From Stigmatella aurantiaca DW4/3-1 (GTDB taxonomy: Bacteria > Myxococcota > Myxococcia > Myxococcales > Myxococcaceae): 64,000 bases of DNA. The stretch spans positions 3,615,501 through 3,679,500 of the forward strand of contig NC_014623.1 in assembly GCF_000165485.1 (NCBI RefSeq). The letters are read 5' to 3'. Positions 1-10,763 of the stretch are shown piece by piece; the first letter of the stretch is position 1, and every line of letters begins with the position of its first letter. The notes beneath the pieces were generated by a model, which was given only the letters and a program-made list of their open reading frames with translations, had not been told where the DNA came from and made no database searches. A program made the position numbers and the translations under genes.

Positions 1-1252
<1,252 letters not shown>

Positions 1253-1396
1253 GATCTGGTCCTTCTTCTTTTGAAATGCCTGAGGGAACAGGGCAGGCGG
1301 GGCCTCTACTTCCCACAAGTTCAAGTTTCCAGCCAAATCCGCATGTCGGTGGGGCACTGACTGCTCCCACCTCCGCCTACCAGCCTGGCTTGCATC

Positions 1397-1402
1397 ATTA
1401 TA
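1397..1402 (-). promoter_or_regulatory. Possible -10 element of fusA
   Basis: On the minus strand this reads TATAAT, the only AT-rich island in the 213-base gap upstream of fusA, and lies about 145 bases before its start codon. No good -35 hexamer is visible at the normal distance, so this is a weak call. Confidence 0.3.
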
Positions 1403-1465
1403 TAGGAGAGGCGCTGGAACCCTGCGAAGGGGCCTGCGGGACGCCTTTCCGAGGGTTCCTAACAC

Positions 1466-1828
1466 ATGAGTGCCACTGAAAACTTCTCCCTCGCGCGTGC
1501 GTGGTTGCGCGCCTTCAACGCCCACGATGTGGACGCCTTGGTGTCCCTGTACGCCGAGGACGCGACGCACACCTCTCCGAAAATCCGGGTTTTGCACCCG
1601 GAGACGGGAGGGAAGCTCGTGGGCAAGCCCGCCTTGGCCCGGTGGTGGAAGGACGCCAACGCCCGGTTGCCCGGGCTGCGCTACGAGGAGACGGCGCTCA
1701 CGGCCAGCGAGGAGCGGGTCTTCATGGAGTACCTGCGCCACGCGCCGGGGGAGCCGCCCCTGCCGGTGGCCGAGGTGCTAGAGGTGCGGGGCGGGAAGAT
1801 CGTCGCCTCGCGCGTCTACCACGGCTGA
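1466..1828 (+). CDS. NTF2-like / SnoaL-like domain protein
   Basis: A 120-residue protein made of one alpha+beta NTF2-like domain. It begins with the usual helix-loop pattern ([20 protein letters not shown], then DA), which in this superfamily forms the cone-shaped pocket, followed by strands ending in [12 protein letters not shown]. Such proteins are small-molecule-binding folds or isomerase-like enzymes in the cytoplasm; the exact role cannot be read from the sequence. Length is normal for a stand-alone SnoaL-like protein. It is divergent from fusA and stands alone. The neighbouring ATP-grasp remnant on the other strand ends just after it. Confidence 0.85.
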   Translation: MSATENFSLARAWLRAFNAHDVDALVSLYAEDATHTSPKIRVLHPETGGKLVGKPALARWWKDANARLPGLRYEETALTASEERVFMEYLRHAPGEPPLPVAEVLEVRGGKIVASRVYHG

Positions 1829-1844
1829 GCGGGGGCTCGGACGC

Positions 1845-2304
1845 CTGGGCAGGGCGCCGTGCGAGCAGTGGGCGCGGCCCTGCGCGAGCAGGGCGCACAT
1901 CGCCTTCAACAGGGGCAGGGTGTCCACCCACTCTTCGAGGAAGAGGAACTGGCGGCCTTGATTGACCTCCAGGAAGTGGACGCCTCCCGCGCTGTCCACC
2001 ACACGGTCCCGCCACGTGTGCGGCATGAAGGTCTTGTCGATGACCCGGCCGTGCCGGGCGATGAACGCCCGGATGGCACGCGTCGTTGGACATCAGGGTG
2101 TCGGGAACCTGGAGCCCCGCGCTGCGAGCGGCCCTGAGCTGGAGGAGCTTGTTCTCGGCTGCCAGTGCGGCGCCCGGAGGGTTGACCCACAAGGCGCCGG
2201 TCAGCGCACCGGCCAGGGCAACTTGGGTGCGGTCGTGGATCGATATGGCCCTGGTGGAACGCCGAAGAGGGACGGATTCCAGAGCGGCTCGATTCCAGAC
2301 TGCT
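1845..2304 (-). pseudogene. Remnant of MvdC/MvdD-type ATP-grasp peptide maturase
   Basis: Two reading frames together give a shrunken ATP-grasp ligase of the family that crosslinks microviridin-like peptides. Frame one (about 2304-2079) carries EAVWNRAALES, then GALWVNPP, AENKLLQLRAARSAGL and QVPDTLMSNDA. Near 2078 the frame shifts and the match resumes as IRAFIARHGRVIDKTFMPHTW. After this only RDRVVDSAGG remains before the C-terminal signature VHFLEVNQGRQFLFLEEW and LPLLKAMCALLAQG. The family is normally 300 or more residues; here the N-terminal part and about 100 residues of the central ATP-binding body are missing. It therefore cannot be active. Family assignment is from the remembered NPP...AENK...SND...FLEVN...FLFLEEW pattern. 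Confidence 0.75.
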
Positions 2305-2367
2305 TCAGTTTTCCCGCACGTGCTTGGCAAACTCCACTGGCGGGGGGGCATGGGCGATGCGCTTCAT
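2305..2367 (-). CDS. 20-residue leader-like peptide upstream of the ATP-grasp remnant
   Basis: A short frame (MKRIAHAPPP followed by VEFAKHVREN and a TGA) with a purine-rich site (GAAGAAG) 5-11 bases before its ATG. The segment FAKHVREN resembles the FARFLEEQ-like helix of microviridin leader peptides, which the ATP-grasp ligase binds. No crosslinkable core follows: the stop comes at once and the ligase remnant begins in another frame. It may be a graspetide precursor whose core was lost in the same deletion that removed the ligase N-terminus. This is an inference from a very short match, so chance is a real alternative. Confidence 0.3.
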   Translation of the reverse strand: MKRIAHAPPPVEFAKHVREN

Positions 2368-2481
2368 GGTGTCTTCTTCTCGGTATGGGCACTCCGGAGA
2401 GACAGCGTGACGGCCACGCGGGTGTGACGGCTGCGGCTGCATGGACACTGTCCAGAGGCCTATGCCAGCCTCACGCCATCG

Positions 2482-4521
2482 ATGCTCTCTCGTGCAAGCT
2501 CCTCGATTCTTCGCCACCGGTGGTTACTCCCGCTGCTGGCGGCGCTGGCCCTCTCCTCGTGTCGGGAAGAGTCCAAGTCCGGGGGAGCCGCCGCCGAGGC
2601 ACCGCGCGACGCAGGTCCACGGCTCTACGTTCTCGGCTCCAGCGTTCACTTGCGCAAGGCGCCCTCCCCGGAGGCGGAGAGTCTGGAGCAGCTCCGGATC
2701 GGCATGGAGTGTGTCCCGCTGGAGCCCACACAGGGCGAGTGGCGCAAGGTGCGCTGTGGAGACAAGGAGGGCTATGCCTCGGCCGCCCTCCTGGGCTCGG
2801 AGAAGCCCTCGCTGGAGAAGCTCAAGGCGGAAGCAGGTGACCCCCAGCTCAAGCTCGCTCAGCGGATGGACAGCGCTCAGCGGGCGGCGACACTCGCTCC
2901 TGAGGAGGCCTCTTTGAGCAAGCAGTTGGGCGACCTCTTCTTCGAGCGCCACTTCGAGCTCCTCGCCGGGCTGAAACAACCGCTGAAGGGCCCGAAAATC
3001 GAGTCCCCCTGTGTCGTCGACAAGGACGTCGCCGATTGCATCCTTGAGAGCGCGGGTCGCCTCCGGGCCATGAAGCGCCGAGCCGTGATCAAGGACCCGA
3101 TGTTCGTGGCCGCCTTCGGGGACTCCGAGCAGGTTGCGGTCTACCGGGGCCGGTTCCGGTACGCCCGGGAGAGCCAGTTGCTGACCGTGGAGGTGCTGGA
3201 GCGGACGCGCTTCTCGCCGACGCCCGTGCTGGATCAGGCCCTCTTCGAGGCCACCGAGGAGGACGACTTGGGGGCCGACACCGGGGGCCCGCGCCTCGGA
3301 GAGTTCGTCCTGGATGCGCCCGCTCAGAACCTCCTGGGAAAGCTGCCCCTGGCGTGGGAACTCTTGGTTCGCTCGGAAGAGGGCCATCAGGGGATACGGA
3401 TCAACGGGTGCAACCAGCGGTCCTACGTGTTGCAACTCTCACCGGATCTTCACGGGCGCTGGCTTGCCGTGGTCGACACGCCCGGTGCTCCCTTCCCCGA
3501 CGAGCGTTGGGTCACCGCCGCTTCCAGGACAGAGCGCGGCACGAAGCTGACCCTCTCCAGGAGCGCCGAAGACACCGCACCCAAGGTGTTCGAGGTTCCC
3601 GCCGAGGCCAATGCCCTCGCGTCCCTGGGACAGGCGCTCTACACCCACCAGACTGAAAAGTATCCGGATCATCACGAGCCGTGCGGGAGTGTCGAGGCGG
3701 GAGCAGGGCCTGCGTTCAGCGGGGAGTTTCTACCTGGGAAAGCCATGGCCGCGCTGTATGGCCGCTTCGACGCGGCGGAGGGCTCCTCCCAGTGGGTTCC
3801 TTCGCATGCGGAGCGATGGCGGCTCCAGCGGTTCGACGCCTTCGACCTCCCGGCCTCAGGGCTGCTGGCACGTCCCTGGAAGTGGGAGACTTACCGAGAG
3901 GGTGAGCAGGAGAAGCTTCTGTTCCTCACGGAGACGCGTTCATTCTCGGTGCTCATCGGCGGCGGCATTTTTTCCAAGACGGAGGACGGATGGCGGCTGG
4001 AGCGGGCCAATCGCGTCATGACCGTGTTGCTGCCCCGCGCTGAGTTCCAGGACACCCTTTCCGTCCAGGCCATAGGCGAGAGAGGGGTCGTGGCCGTCAT
4101 GACGGTCGGCTACACCACCTCTGCGAGCAGCAGCTACGACGAACTCGTCGTGTTCTCCGACGTGGGGGGGCAGGAGAGCCTGGACAGGGTGGGAACCCTT
4201 CCGCATCTCCGCGAGGACATGGCCGTCTGTCCGTGGGACAGGGGGAAAGAGGGCCATCGCGCGGATGCGGATTGCTACGCGTACAACTCCGAGTGGACGT
4301 TCGTTCCGGACCCAGAGCACGCGCTGCCGCAGATCGCCGTCACCTCCCGGGGCACCCGCCTGAGGGAAGGCAAGAGCCAGGAGGTCGAGTCATTCCACGA
4401 CTTTCGTACCTTCTCTTTCCAATCGGGCGAGTACACACTCTCCTCCCGTCAGGACGTGCCTCCTGAGGAGAAGGGCACGGCCGTGACGGGCGAGAGGGAT
4501 TCGAGGGACTCCACGGAGTAA
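2482..4521 (+). CDS. Large lipoprotein with N-terminal SH3-like domain
   Basis: A 679-residue predicted lipoprotein. The N-terminus has a basic head, a hydrophobic stretch and the lipobox LSSC with the acylated cysteine at residue 27. Residues about 45-105 look like a bacterial SH3 (SH3b) domain: LYVLGSSVHLRKAPSPEAE, then GMECVPLEPTQGEWRKVRC and GYASAALL. The rest has no motif that I recognise; it includes a conserved-looking Cys pair region (SPCVVDKDVADC) and beta-rich stretches. It likely sits in the outer membrane or periplasm; SH3b domains often bind cell-wall peptides. The gene is followed after 8 bases by a short fragment and then by a convergent lipoprotein gene. Confidence 0.8.
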   Translation: MLSRASSSILRHRWLLPLLAALALSSCREESKSGGAAAEAPRDAGPRLYVLGSSVHLRKAPSPEAESLEQLRIGMECVPLEPTQGEWRKVRCGDKEGYASAALLGSEKPSLEKLKAEAGDPQLKLAQRMDSAQRAATLAPEEASLSKQLGDLFFERHFELLAGLKQPLKGPKIESPCVVDKDVADCILESAGRLRAMKRRAVIKDPMFVAAFGDSEQVAVYRGRFRYARESQLLTVEVLERTRFSPTPVLDQALFEATEEDDLGADTGGPRLGEFVLDAPAQNLLGKLPLAWELLVRSEEGHQGIRINGCNQRSYVLQLSPDLHGRWLAVVDTPGAPFPDERWVTAASRTERGTKLTLSRSAEDTAPKVFEVPAEANALASLGQALYTHQTEKYPDHHEPCGSVEAGAGPAFSGEFLPGKAMAALYGRFDAAEGSSQWVPSHAERWRLQRFDAFDLPASGLLARPWKWETYREGEQEKLLFLTETRSFSVLIGGGIFSKTEDGWRLERANRVMTVLLPRAEFQDTLSVQAIGERGVVAVMTVGYTTSASSSYDELVVFSDVGGQESLDRVGTLPHLREDMAVCPWDRGKEGHRADADCYAYNSEWTFVPDPEHALPQIAVTSRGTRLREGKSQEVESFHDFRTFSFQSGEYTLSSRQDVPPEEKGTAVTGERDSRDSTE

Positions 4522-4529
4522 CTCCTGGA

Positions 4530-4784
4530 GTGCACGCTGAGAGTGGCCCGCACCTGAAAGCAGGCGCGCAGGGGGAATCACGGTGCCCCGGGGCGAAGGA
4601 TTACTTCGAACTCGAGTCTGGCTTCTCCGTGGAAACCAGTGTCGATGTGTCGCGGACCTACAACCTGAAGCAGCAGGAGACCTACCGCATCACGCTTCGG
4701 GGCCGGCTGATGGACGTCGCCACGAAGAAAGAGGAACTGCCTCGTTCCCCGGACCAATTTCAGCTGTGCTCGTTCTGCTTTTAG
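4530..4784 (+). CDS. Short ORF, probable fragment of a secreted protein
   Basis: An 84-residue frame whose C-terminal 60 residues look like one beta-sandwich: YFELESGFSVETSVDVSR, TYNLKQQETYRITLRGRL and EELPRSPDQFQL. The pattern (L..G.S...VD.S..Y.L...G.Y.I) resembles the small N-terminal beta domain found before M35-type metallopeptidase domains in myxobacteria, but no peptidase follows and there is no signal peptide. The first 20 residues look like non-coding sequence. It is probably a leftover piece of a larger gene. It overlaps the 3' end of the convergent lipoprotein gene by 4 bases. Confidence 0.4.
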   Translation: MHAESGPHLKAGAQGESRCPGAKDYFELESGFSVETSVDVSRTYNLKQQETYRITLRGRLMDVATKKEELPRSPDQFQLCSFCF

Positions 4785-5269
4785 TCGCCGCAGAGTCTGG
4801 TCGTCTTGTCTGAGGCTTCGGAGAACTGTTCCGTGTGGGTCAGCGCATAGCTGAAGCACTGCGAAATCACTCCCTTTTCCGTATCCGCTTTCATCAGGAC
4901 CGCGCACGCTCCAGGGCCGTCCATCCTCAGTTCGAACGAACAGATCAATGAGCAGTCTGGCTCAGTGGCCACACCGCAGGCGGAGCCGTCCGGGATCGTC
5001 AGCGTCAGGGTCCGGATAGGAATGATGGGGGTCTCCTCTGCCGTGTTCTCTTCCGCGGAGACGGCGACAGGGATGCTCACCGGCCACTGAGGCGCCGGGG
5101 TGTCGTAGCTCTGGCCTCCTCCCCCTGTGCCGTTGCCATAGCTACGGCCCGTTGTATCTCTGACGGAGTAGCTCGTCTGAAGCAAGATGTTGTCGCCGCA
5201 GCCGGCGGCTCCAATGAGCAACAGCGCGCACACCTGGAGGGGGGCCATTTTATGGAGAGAGTGACGCAT
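4781..5269 (-). CDS. Small cysteine-rich lipoprotein, function unknown
   Basis: A 162-residue predicted lipoprotein with signal LQVCALLLIGAAGC; the lipidated cysteine is at residue 24. After a Gly/Ser/Tyr-rich linker (SYGNGTGGGGQSYD) there is a beta-rich domain with six cysteines (CGVATEPDC, CSF, CAVL, CFSY, C-terminal LCGD), suggesting disulfides in the periplasm or at the cell surface. I do not recognise the family. The ATG at 5269 lies inside a 31-base stretch that is repeated imperfectly at 6029-6059, so its 5' region takes part in the local duplications. Confidence 0.7.
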   Translation of the reverse strand: MRHSLHKMAPLQVCALLLIGAAGCGDNILLQTSYSVRDTTGRSYGNGTGGGGQSYDTPAPQWPVSIPVAVSAEENTAEETPIIPIRTLTLTIPDGSACGVATEPDCSLICSFELRMDGPGACAVLMKADTEKGVISQCFSYALTHTEQFSEASDKTTRLCGD

Positions 5270-5286
5270 GGTTTCGGCACTCTACC
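5256..5286. repeat. Imperfect direct repeat, copy 1
   Basis: Begins agagagtgacgcatggt and matches 6029-6059 at 25 of 31 positions. It covers the start codon of the small lipoprotein gene. Both copies flank the block of kinase debris. Confidence 0.6.
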
Positions 5287-5299
5287 AGCGGTGAGGCCA

Positions 5300-6090
5300 C
5301 GCGGGGATTGAGAACCTGAAGTGACCAGGACCCTGCGTCTAGTCAGGGGGGCCTGCTGGAAATCGAGGTCAGAGCCACCTCCCCCTGACCTGACTGCTCG
5401 GTTGGAAGTGGGCATCGGCGCCATGGTGCAGGACGTATTTTTCGACTTCCGGATTGAGCCGCATCCTGAAAATGGTGAAGCGTGGCTTCGGTGCTCGTTC
5501 TTGAGTGGACCGCTCTCGGGCGAAGACATCGCCGACGCCCCATCACGGGCTTCTCGGCTTGAGGGCTGGCTGACTTGTTCCAATTGTGACTGAGGGTACA
5601 GGACTGAGCAATTCCCCCCTCGGAATCTCCGTAAGAGCAGGGCCCGCCGTCAGGCGATCTCCACCTTCTCTGCCGCCGGGCGCTTCCGGGCTGGCGCGGG
5701 CGCCGAGCGCTTCGGCTTTTGTGGCTCTCCCGCACTTGGTGTGGATCGCGTTCTGAGGCATTCACAAGGGCGTCGTGCAAGTCGCAGCCGCGCGGAACCT
5801 GACTGCTTGTCGGACAGGTTCGTGCCTTCCCTGTCGGGAGGGGCGAAGCGCAGGCTCCTGGCGGGCAGCCACACATAGGGCGGGAGAGCCACCCCATCGG
5901 GGCAAGCCCAGTTGCCGCCCTTGGGCTGCCTGGGAGAGCGTGCGCGAACGGCTAGGTCGATGGCGCCATAGGCCCCCCTGGTGGTGCCAGCGCACCATGC
6001 GCCATGGGCCGGTGAGGGTACCTACCAGAGAGAGTGATGCACGGTGGCGGCACGCTCCCCCGTAGACTTTGGGCGCGCAGGGGCTTGGCA
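5300..6090 (-). pseudogene. Scrambled serine/threonine kinase fragments
   Basis: This 860-base gap between genes has no intact frame but holds short pieces that match the intact kinase at 7144-8607. (a) 5303-5342 is nearly identical to 7827-7866 and encodes DAGSWSLQVLNPRV (intact copy: DAGPWSLQVLNPRV). (b) About 5925-6030 encodes GPWRMVRWHHQGG, matching the glycine-rich loop region GPWLLVGWHHQGA. (c) 6062-6085 resembles 7630-7655, the linker after the kinase domain. The pieces are not in the order of the gene: the linker piece lies upstream of the N-terminal piece. Most of the catalytic domain is missing. The remaining sequence, including 5345-5920, shows nothing I can assign. Confidence 0.65.
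6029..6059. repeat. Imperfect direct repeat, copy 2
   Basis: Begins agagagtgatgcacggt; partner of 5256-5286 with six mismatches in 31 bases. No start codon use is apparent here. Confidence 0.6.
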
Positions 6091-6134
6091 CGCCCCTGCC
6101 CGATATCGTTGGGCTCAGCCGTTCGATACGGGCT

Positions 6135-7213
<1,079 letters not shown>

Positions 7214-8655
7214 CGGCCTTTGTAGATGTAACTGGTGTCAGTGTTATCGTTGCATGCTTCTGAATCCAATGCGAATTGCTCTATCCAGCAGCCTCCGTTG
7301 ATAGCGATTTGGCCTCGTCGGGCACATCTGCCATTCGCATCGGGTTTGTTCTGCCCAGGAAGGGGCTTGGGAGGAAGCTCCAAGGCAATGGTTGCCGAGG
7401 AGGGAGGGGCAGCAGTCGAAGCACTGGGGGCCGTCAGCGCGGAATCTCCCACGGCCACGCTGCCCGCATCGCGGACGCTCGCATCCCCGCCTGCTCGCCG
7501 CTGCTGGGAAGAAGCGGGCTGACGTTCGGAGAGGGATTGCCCAAGCCACAAGAGCAGCAGAAGTCCCCCAGCGAGGGCTGCGCAGCGCGGAATCCACGTG
7601 GAGAGAGGTGCCCGGACGGTGCTCCGCGCGGGAGACTTTGGGCGCACAGGGGATTGGGCCATCTCCGGCAGAGCAGGGGGCGCGTCAAAGAGGGGGAGGT
7701 CGGCCGTCGTGTCAGAGCGAGCTGCTGCGAGTTCGAGGGACTCGGCCAGTTCCTTCGCCGTGCCGCGTGCCTCGGGTTGGATGGAGAGCATGCGCAGGAC
7801 GAGGGCGTTGAGCTGTGGAGTCACTCGGGGATTGAGAACCTGAAGTGACCAGGGCCCTGCGTCTTCAGGGTTCCAGGCAAGAGCCTCGGCCGAAGGCAAC
7901 TGGGTGGGGGGATAAGCGCCGGTGAGGAGGCGGTAGGCGGTGACGCCCAGAGAGAAGAGGTCGTCGGAGGGCTGGGCGACGTAGTGGGATTCGGGTTCGA
8001 GAATGAAGCGGTAAGCGAAGCGAGAGGCCTCGGGAGGGCGGTAGGGGAGGGTAGCGGGCGGCATGGAGCGCCAGGTGAGGCGTTCTGCGCCTTGGTAGAT
8101 GCCAGAGCCGAAGTCGGTGAGGAAGGGCCGGTCATCCGAAGGACGCACCAGGATGTTGCCGCCCTTCACGTCGCGGTGAACGCCGTGAGCGGCATGGATG
8201 GCTTGGAGGGCGCGTGCCAACTGAGCGAGCAGTTGAAGGACCTGCCGGGAGGAGGGAGCGCGAGCCCGGACCCAGTCATACAGGGAGGTGCCCTCCACCC
8301 ATTGCATGGTGAGGTAGGGGTAAATCGGTCCCGAGGGATGACGCCAGTGCCCATGGTCGATGAGGCGGGGGACACAGGGGTGGCGAAGACGGGAGAGCAA
8401 CTCCACCTCGCGAGCGAAACGAGGGTCGTTGGGGAAGAGGGCCAGCTTGAGCGCGACGGAGGGCTGCCTGGGCGATTTCGCGCGAACGGCTTGGTAGACG
8501 GCCCCATAGGCCCCCTGGTGGTGCCAGCCCACCAGGAGCCAGGGCCCGATTCGGGTTCCCGCTGGGAGAGGGGCCAGCGCTCGCCCAGGATCGTGCGTGT
8601 CATGCATGGAGTTCAGGCATCGTACACGGAGTGCCCATCGTCGCTGGAGCGCGGT

Positions 8656-9018
8656 TTAGGGACAGCCGAGACCGTTGCACGGTCCGGCCGGCGGGCAGTA
8701 GCTGCTGGCCGCGGTACAATTGCTGAGGCCGCCACCGCAGGGAGCGTTGAAGAATGTGAACCGTGTCACGTCGCTCTTGAGGCCTCCAACGACGACGTAG
8801 TTCTCCCAGCCCCCCAGGTTCCGTTCGGTGCATGTGAATGGGGCGCTCGTCGGGTAGGAAATGGTCAACTCGCCGCTTGGCGGAATCACGTATCCATCGA
8901 AGCCGGTGTCGCGCCACCATTTGGCCGCGGAGCCACACGAGAAGTGGCGGTTGTACTTTGCGACGCTCGCGCCTGGTTTGCCGGAGATCGTCACGCTGGA
9001 TCCCTCGGACGCGGCCAT
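8656..9018 (-). pseudogene. C-terminal piece of a secreted protein
   Basis: The frame encodes 120 residues but only those from about 8994 onward look like protein: VTISGKPGASVAKYN, then CGSAAKWWRDTGFDGYVIPP, SGELTISYP and a Cys-rich end (CGGGLSNCTAASSYC, CNGLGCP). This is a beta-rich, disulfide-bearing C-terminal part of an exported protein, but there is no signal peptide, and the residues before it are only the antisense of the LuxR-like gene. The N-terminal part was evidently lost at a breakpoint near 8990-8996. Family not recognised. Confidence 0.5.
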
Positions 9019-9523
9019 CGCGAGCCTGGGAGTGTGCTCCTACACGCGCAACAGGGAGGAACTCGCAACCGATCGAAGCTGGTACAGATCCGTGATCTTC
9101 AACGATCATTACCGGCCTGCACAGATCAATCACTATCTGCTGTCACATCTCCATATTCCCGGGTACCGGGCGGCGCACGATGTGTTTCTGTTCAAGGCAC
9201 GGTCCGAGGGCCCCTTCACCGGGCGCGAACGGCAGATCGTCCACCACTTGCATGAGGAGCTGGGCGAGTTGTGGATGGCGGCGAGCCAAGCGCGGCTCCC
9301 CCGGCGGCTCCAGCAGACCCTGAGCCTCCTTCAGGCGGGCTACAGCGAAAAGGAGGTGGCGGGGAGGCTCGGGATCAGTCCTGGGACGGTTCACGATTAC
9401 TGCAAGGCCTTGCACAAGCGGTGGAAGGTGCGCAGCCGCGCCGAATTGCTGGCACGGACGCGGGTTCTTCCCCAGGCCCCCCAGCTGATGATGCAGGAGC
9501 AGACCGGCGCGTGCTTGGCGTAA
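8990..9523 (+). pseudogene. 5'-truncated LuxR-type regulator
   Basis: Sequence like a myxobacterial LuxR/GerE regulator starts abruptly at VTLDPSDAAIASLGVCSYT, continues through WYRSVIFNDHYRPAQINHYL and FTGRERQIVHHLHEELG, and ends with a complete helix-turn-helix (LLQAGYSEKEVAGRLGIS, PGTVHDYCKALHKRW). Full-length relatives have roughly 150 further residues in front. The open frame does reach an ATG at 8861, but that part is the antisense of the neighbouring truncated gene and is unlikely to be native protein. It may still make a DNA-binding C-terminal fragment, so a working truncated product cannot be excluded. Confidence 0.65.
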
Positions 9524-9559
9524 GGGAACTGGATGAGCTCTTTCTGAGGCGGGCGCGGC

Positions 9560-10027
9560 TCACCGGGCCTGGGGCGGCTGCCGCAACGTCTGGGCATGGC
9601 GGTAGGCGACGAGCTGGAAGATGTTCCGGTTGGCCATCAGCTCGGTGGTGGGATTCTGGGCCGGGCACGCGCGGCGGGCCGCCATGAGCTGCTGGGTCAA
9701 GCCCAGCAGCTCCCGGGAGCTGTCCGCCCGTTGGACGAAGCCCCAGAGTCCGTTGAGCCCGGGGCGGCTGAGAAGGTGGGTGGCGAGGCCGAGAAACCGG
9801 CTGGCGAATCCCGAGAAGGCGCTCAGGAGCTTGCCCGGCCCGCGCAGTTGACTCAGTGGTCCCAGCCCCTGGCTCAAGGCAGAGCCCAAGGCCGCTGTCA
9901 CCTGGGACAGCCCGGCCCACTGGGCCTTCTGGCCCAGAGGAGATCGGGCGTATCCGGCAATCCCTTGAGGTGCCCGGCCCATGATGGCGCTCAGCCGCTT
10001 GAGGAAACCGTCGAGCTTTAGCTCCAT
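9560..10027 (-). CDS. Unknown protein, helix-rich, second gene of a pair
   Basis: A 155-residue protein starting at the ATG at 10027 (MELKLDGFLKRLSAIMGRAP), chosen because AGGAGTG lies 7 bases upstream. It is rich in Leu, Gly, Ala and Ser in amphipathic stretches (SQVTAALGSALSQGLGPL, LLSAFSGFASRFLGLATHLL) with no charge-free span long enough to call a membrane helix with confidence, and it ends in a Gln/Arg-rich tail. I do not recognise it. It lies 52 bases after the 10080-10484 gene on the same strand, so the two are probably cotranscribed. Confidence 0.6.
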   Translation of the reverse strand: MELKLDGFLKRLSAIMGRAPQGIAGYARSPLGQKAQWAGLSQVTAALGSALSQGLGPLSQLRGPGKLLSAFSGFASRFLGLATHLLSRPGLNGLWGFVQRADSSRELLGLTQQLMAARRACPAQNPTTELMANRNIFQLVAYRHAQTLRQPPQAR

Positions 10028-10079
10028 GGACAGACACTCCTGGGTGCTGCGTGGATTGCAAGGGCTGGAGGGGAGGGCT

Positions 10080-10484
10080 TCAGTCCAGCGTGATGCGTGC
10101 CTTGAGGCGCTGAAGCTCCAGATAGGCCTGGAGTTCTTCTCGCTGGAGATCCGGCTCCTGGGCGTCCCGGGTCTCGCCGGTGGGGGAGACGGGCGCGCGC
10201 TCTGTGGGGGGAAAGTTTGTGGAGGGCTCGGCACTGGCGACGAGCACGGCCCGCTCCAGGTAGCGCGCCATCTCCTCTTCCCGGGGCGGGGCGTGGCCCT
10301 GGGCGAGCAGCTCTTCGTTCAGCACCACGGCGAGCTGGGGTTCCTGCTGGGGGTGAAGCGCGAAGCGCGCGACCTGCTCGATGTACTCCTCCAGGGAAAC
10401 GCCCAGCTCCGTGGCCAGCTCCGGGATGAACGGCGATTGGCGGAGCTGCTCTCGAAGGGATTCCAGGGAAGGCAGTGTGGCCAT
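10080..10484 (-). CDS. Unknown acidic protein, first gene of a pair
   Basis: A 134-residue soluble protein. The first 60 residues are helical and acidic (SLESLREQLRQSPFIPELA, TELGVSLEEYIEQVARFALH); the middle is Pro/Thr-rich and the end is a helix (DLQREELQAYLELQRLKA). There is no signal peptide and no motif I recognise. With the following 155-residue gene it forms a two-gene unit divergent from the secreted lectin-like gene at 10764; the 279-base gap between them shows no clear promoter to my eye. Confidence 0.6.
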   Translation of the reverse strand: MATLPSLESLREQLRQSPFIPELATELGVSLEEYIEQVARFALHPQQEPQLAVVLNEELLAQGHAPPREEEMARYLERAVLVASAEPSTNFPPTERAPVSPTGETRDAQEPDLQREELQAYLELQRLKARITLD

Positions 10485-10763
10485 GGCGGAACATGGTGTT
10501 CTCTCGACCGGCCCGAGGGCAGTCCCGTCACCGCCTTCCCGGACCCGACTGTTTTTCGGAAGCCGCTCCGTGTGGCGGAGGCCCCGCTTCCGGACAGCGG
10601 CCTGCCCCCGGGGCAGGACGAACGTTCAAGGCTTTACGGCAGAACCCTGTTCTTGGAGCACCTTTTTCAAGTACACGTGCGCTCCCACGTGGCCTTGGGC
10701 TTCGCGCAGGCGCGTTCGCCGGTGGCTCCCGTGTGAGTTCATGGATTTCTCGAGGAGTGAGAC

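Noticed and set aside
5321-5593. 90-codon plus-strand frame in the kinase debris region
   Set aside because: No ribosome site, and its first part overlaps the kinase fragment read backwards. The stretch with VFFDFRIEPHPENGEAW looks protein-like but could not be tied to any family.
8861-8989. N-terminal extension of the LuxR-like frame to ATG 8861
   Set aside because: This part is the exact antisense of the secreted-protein fragment, so it is not native regulator sequence.
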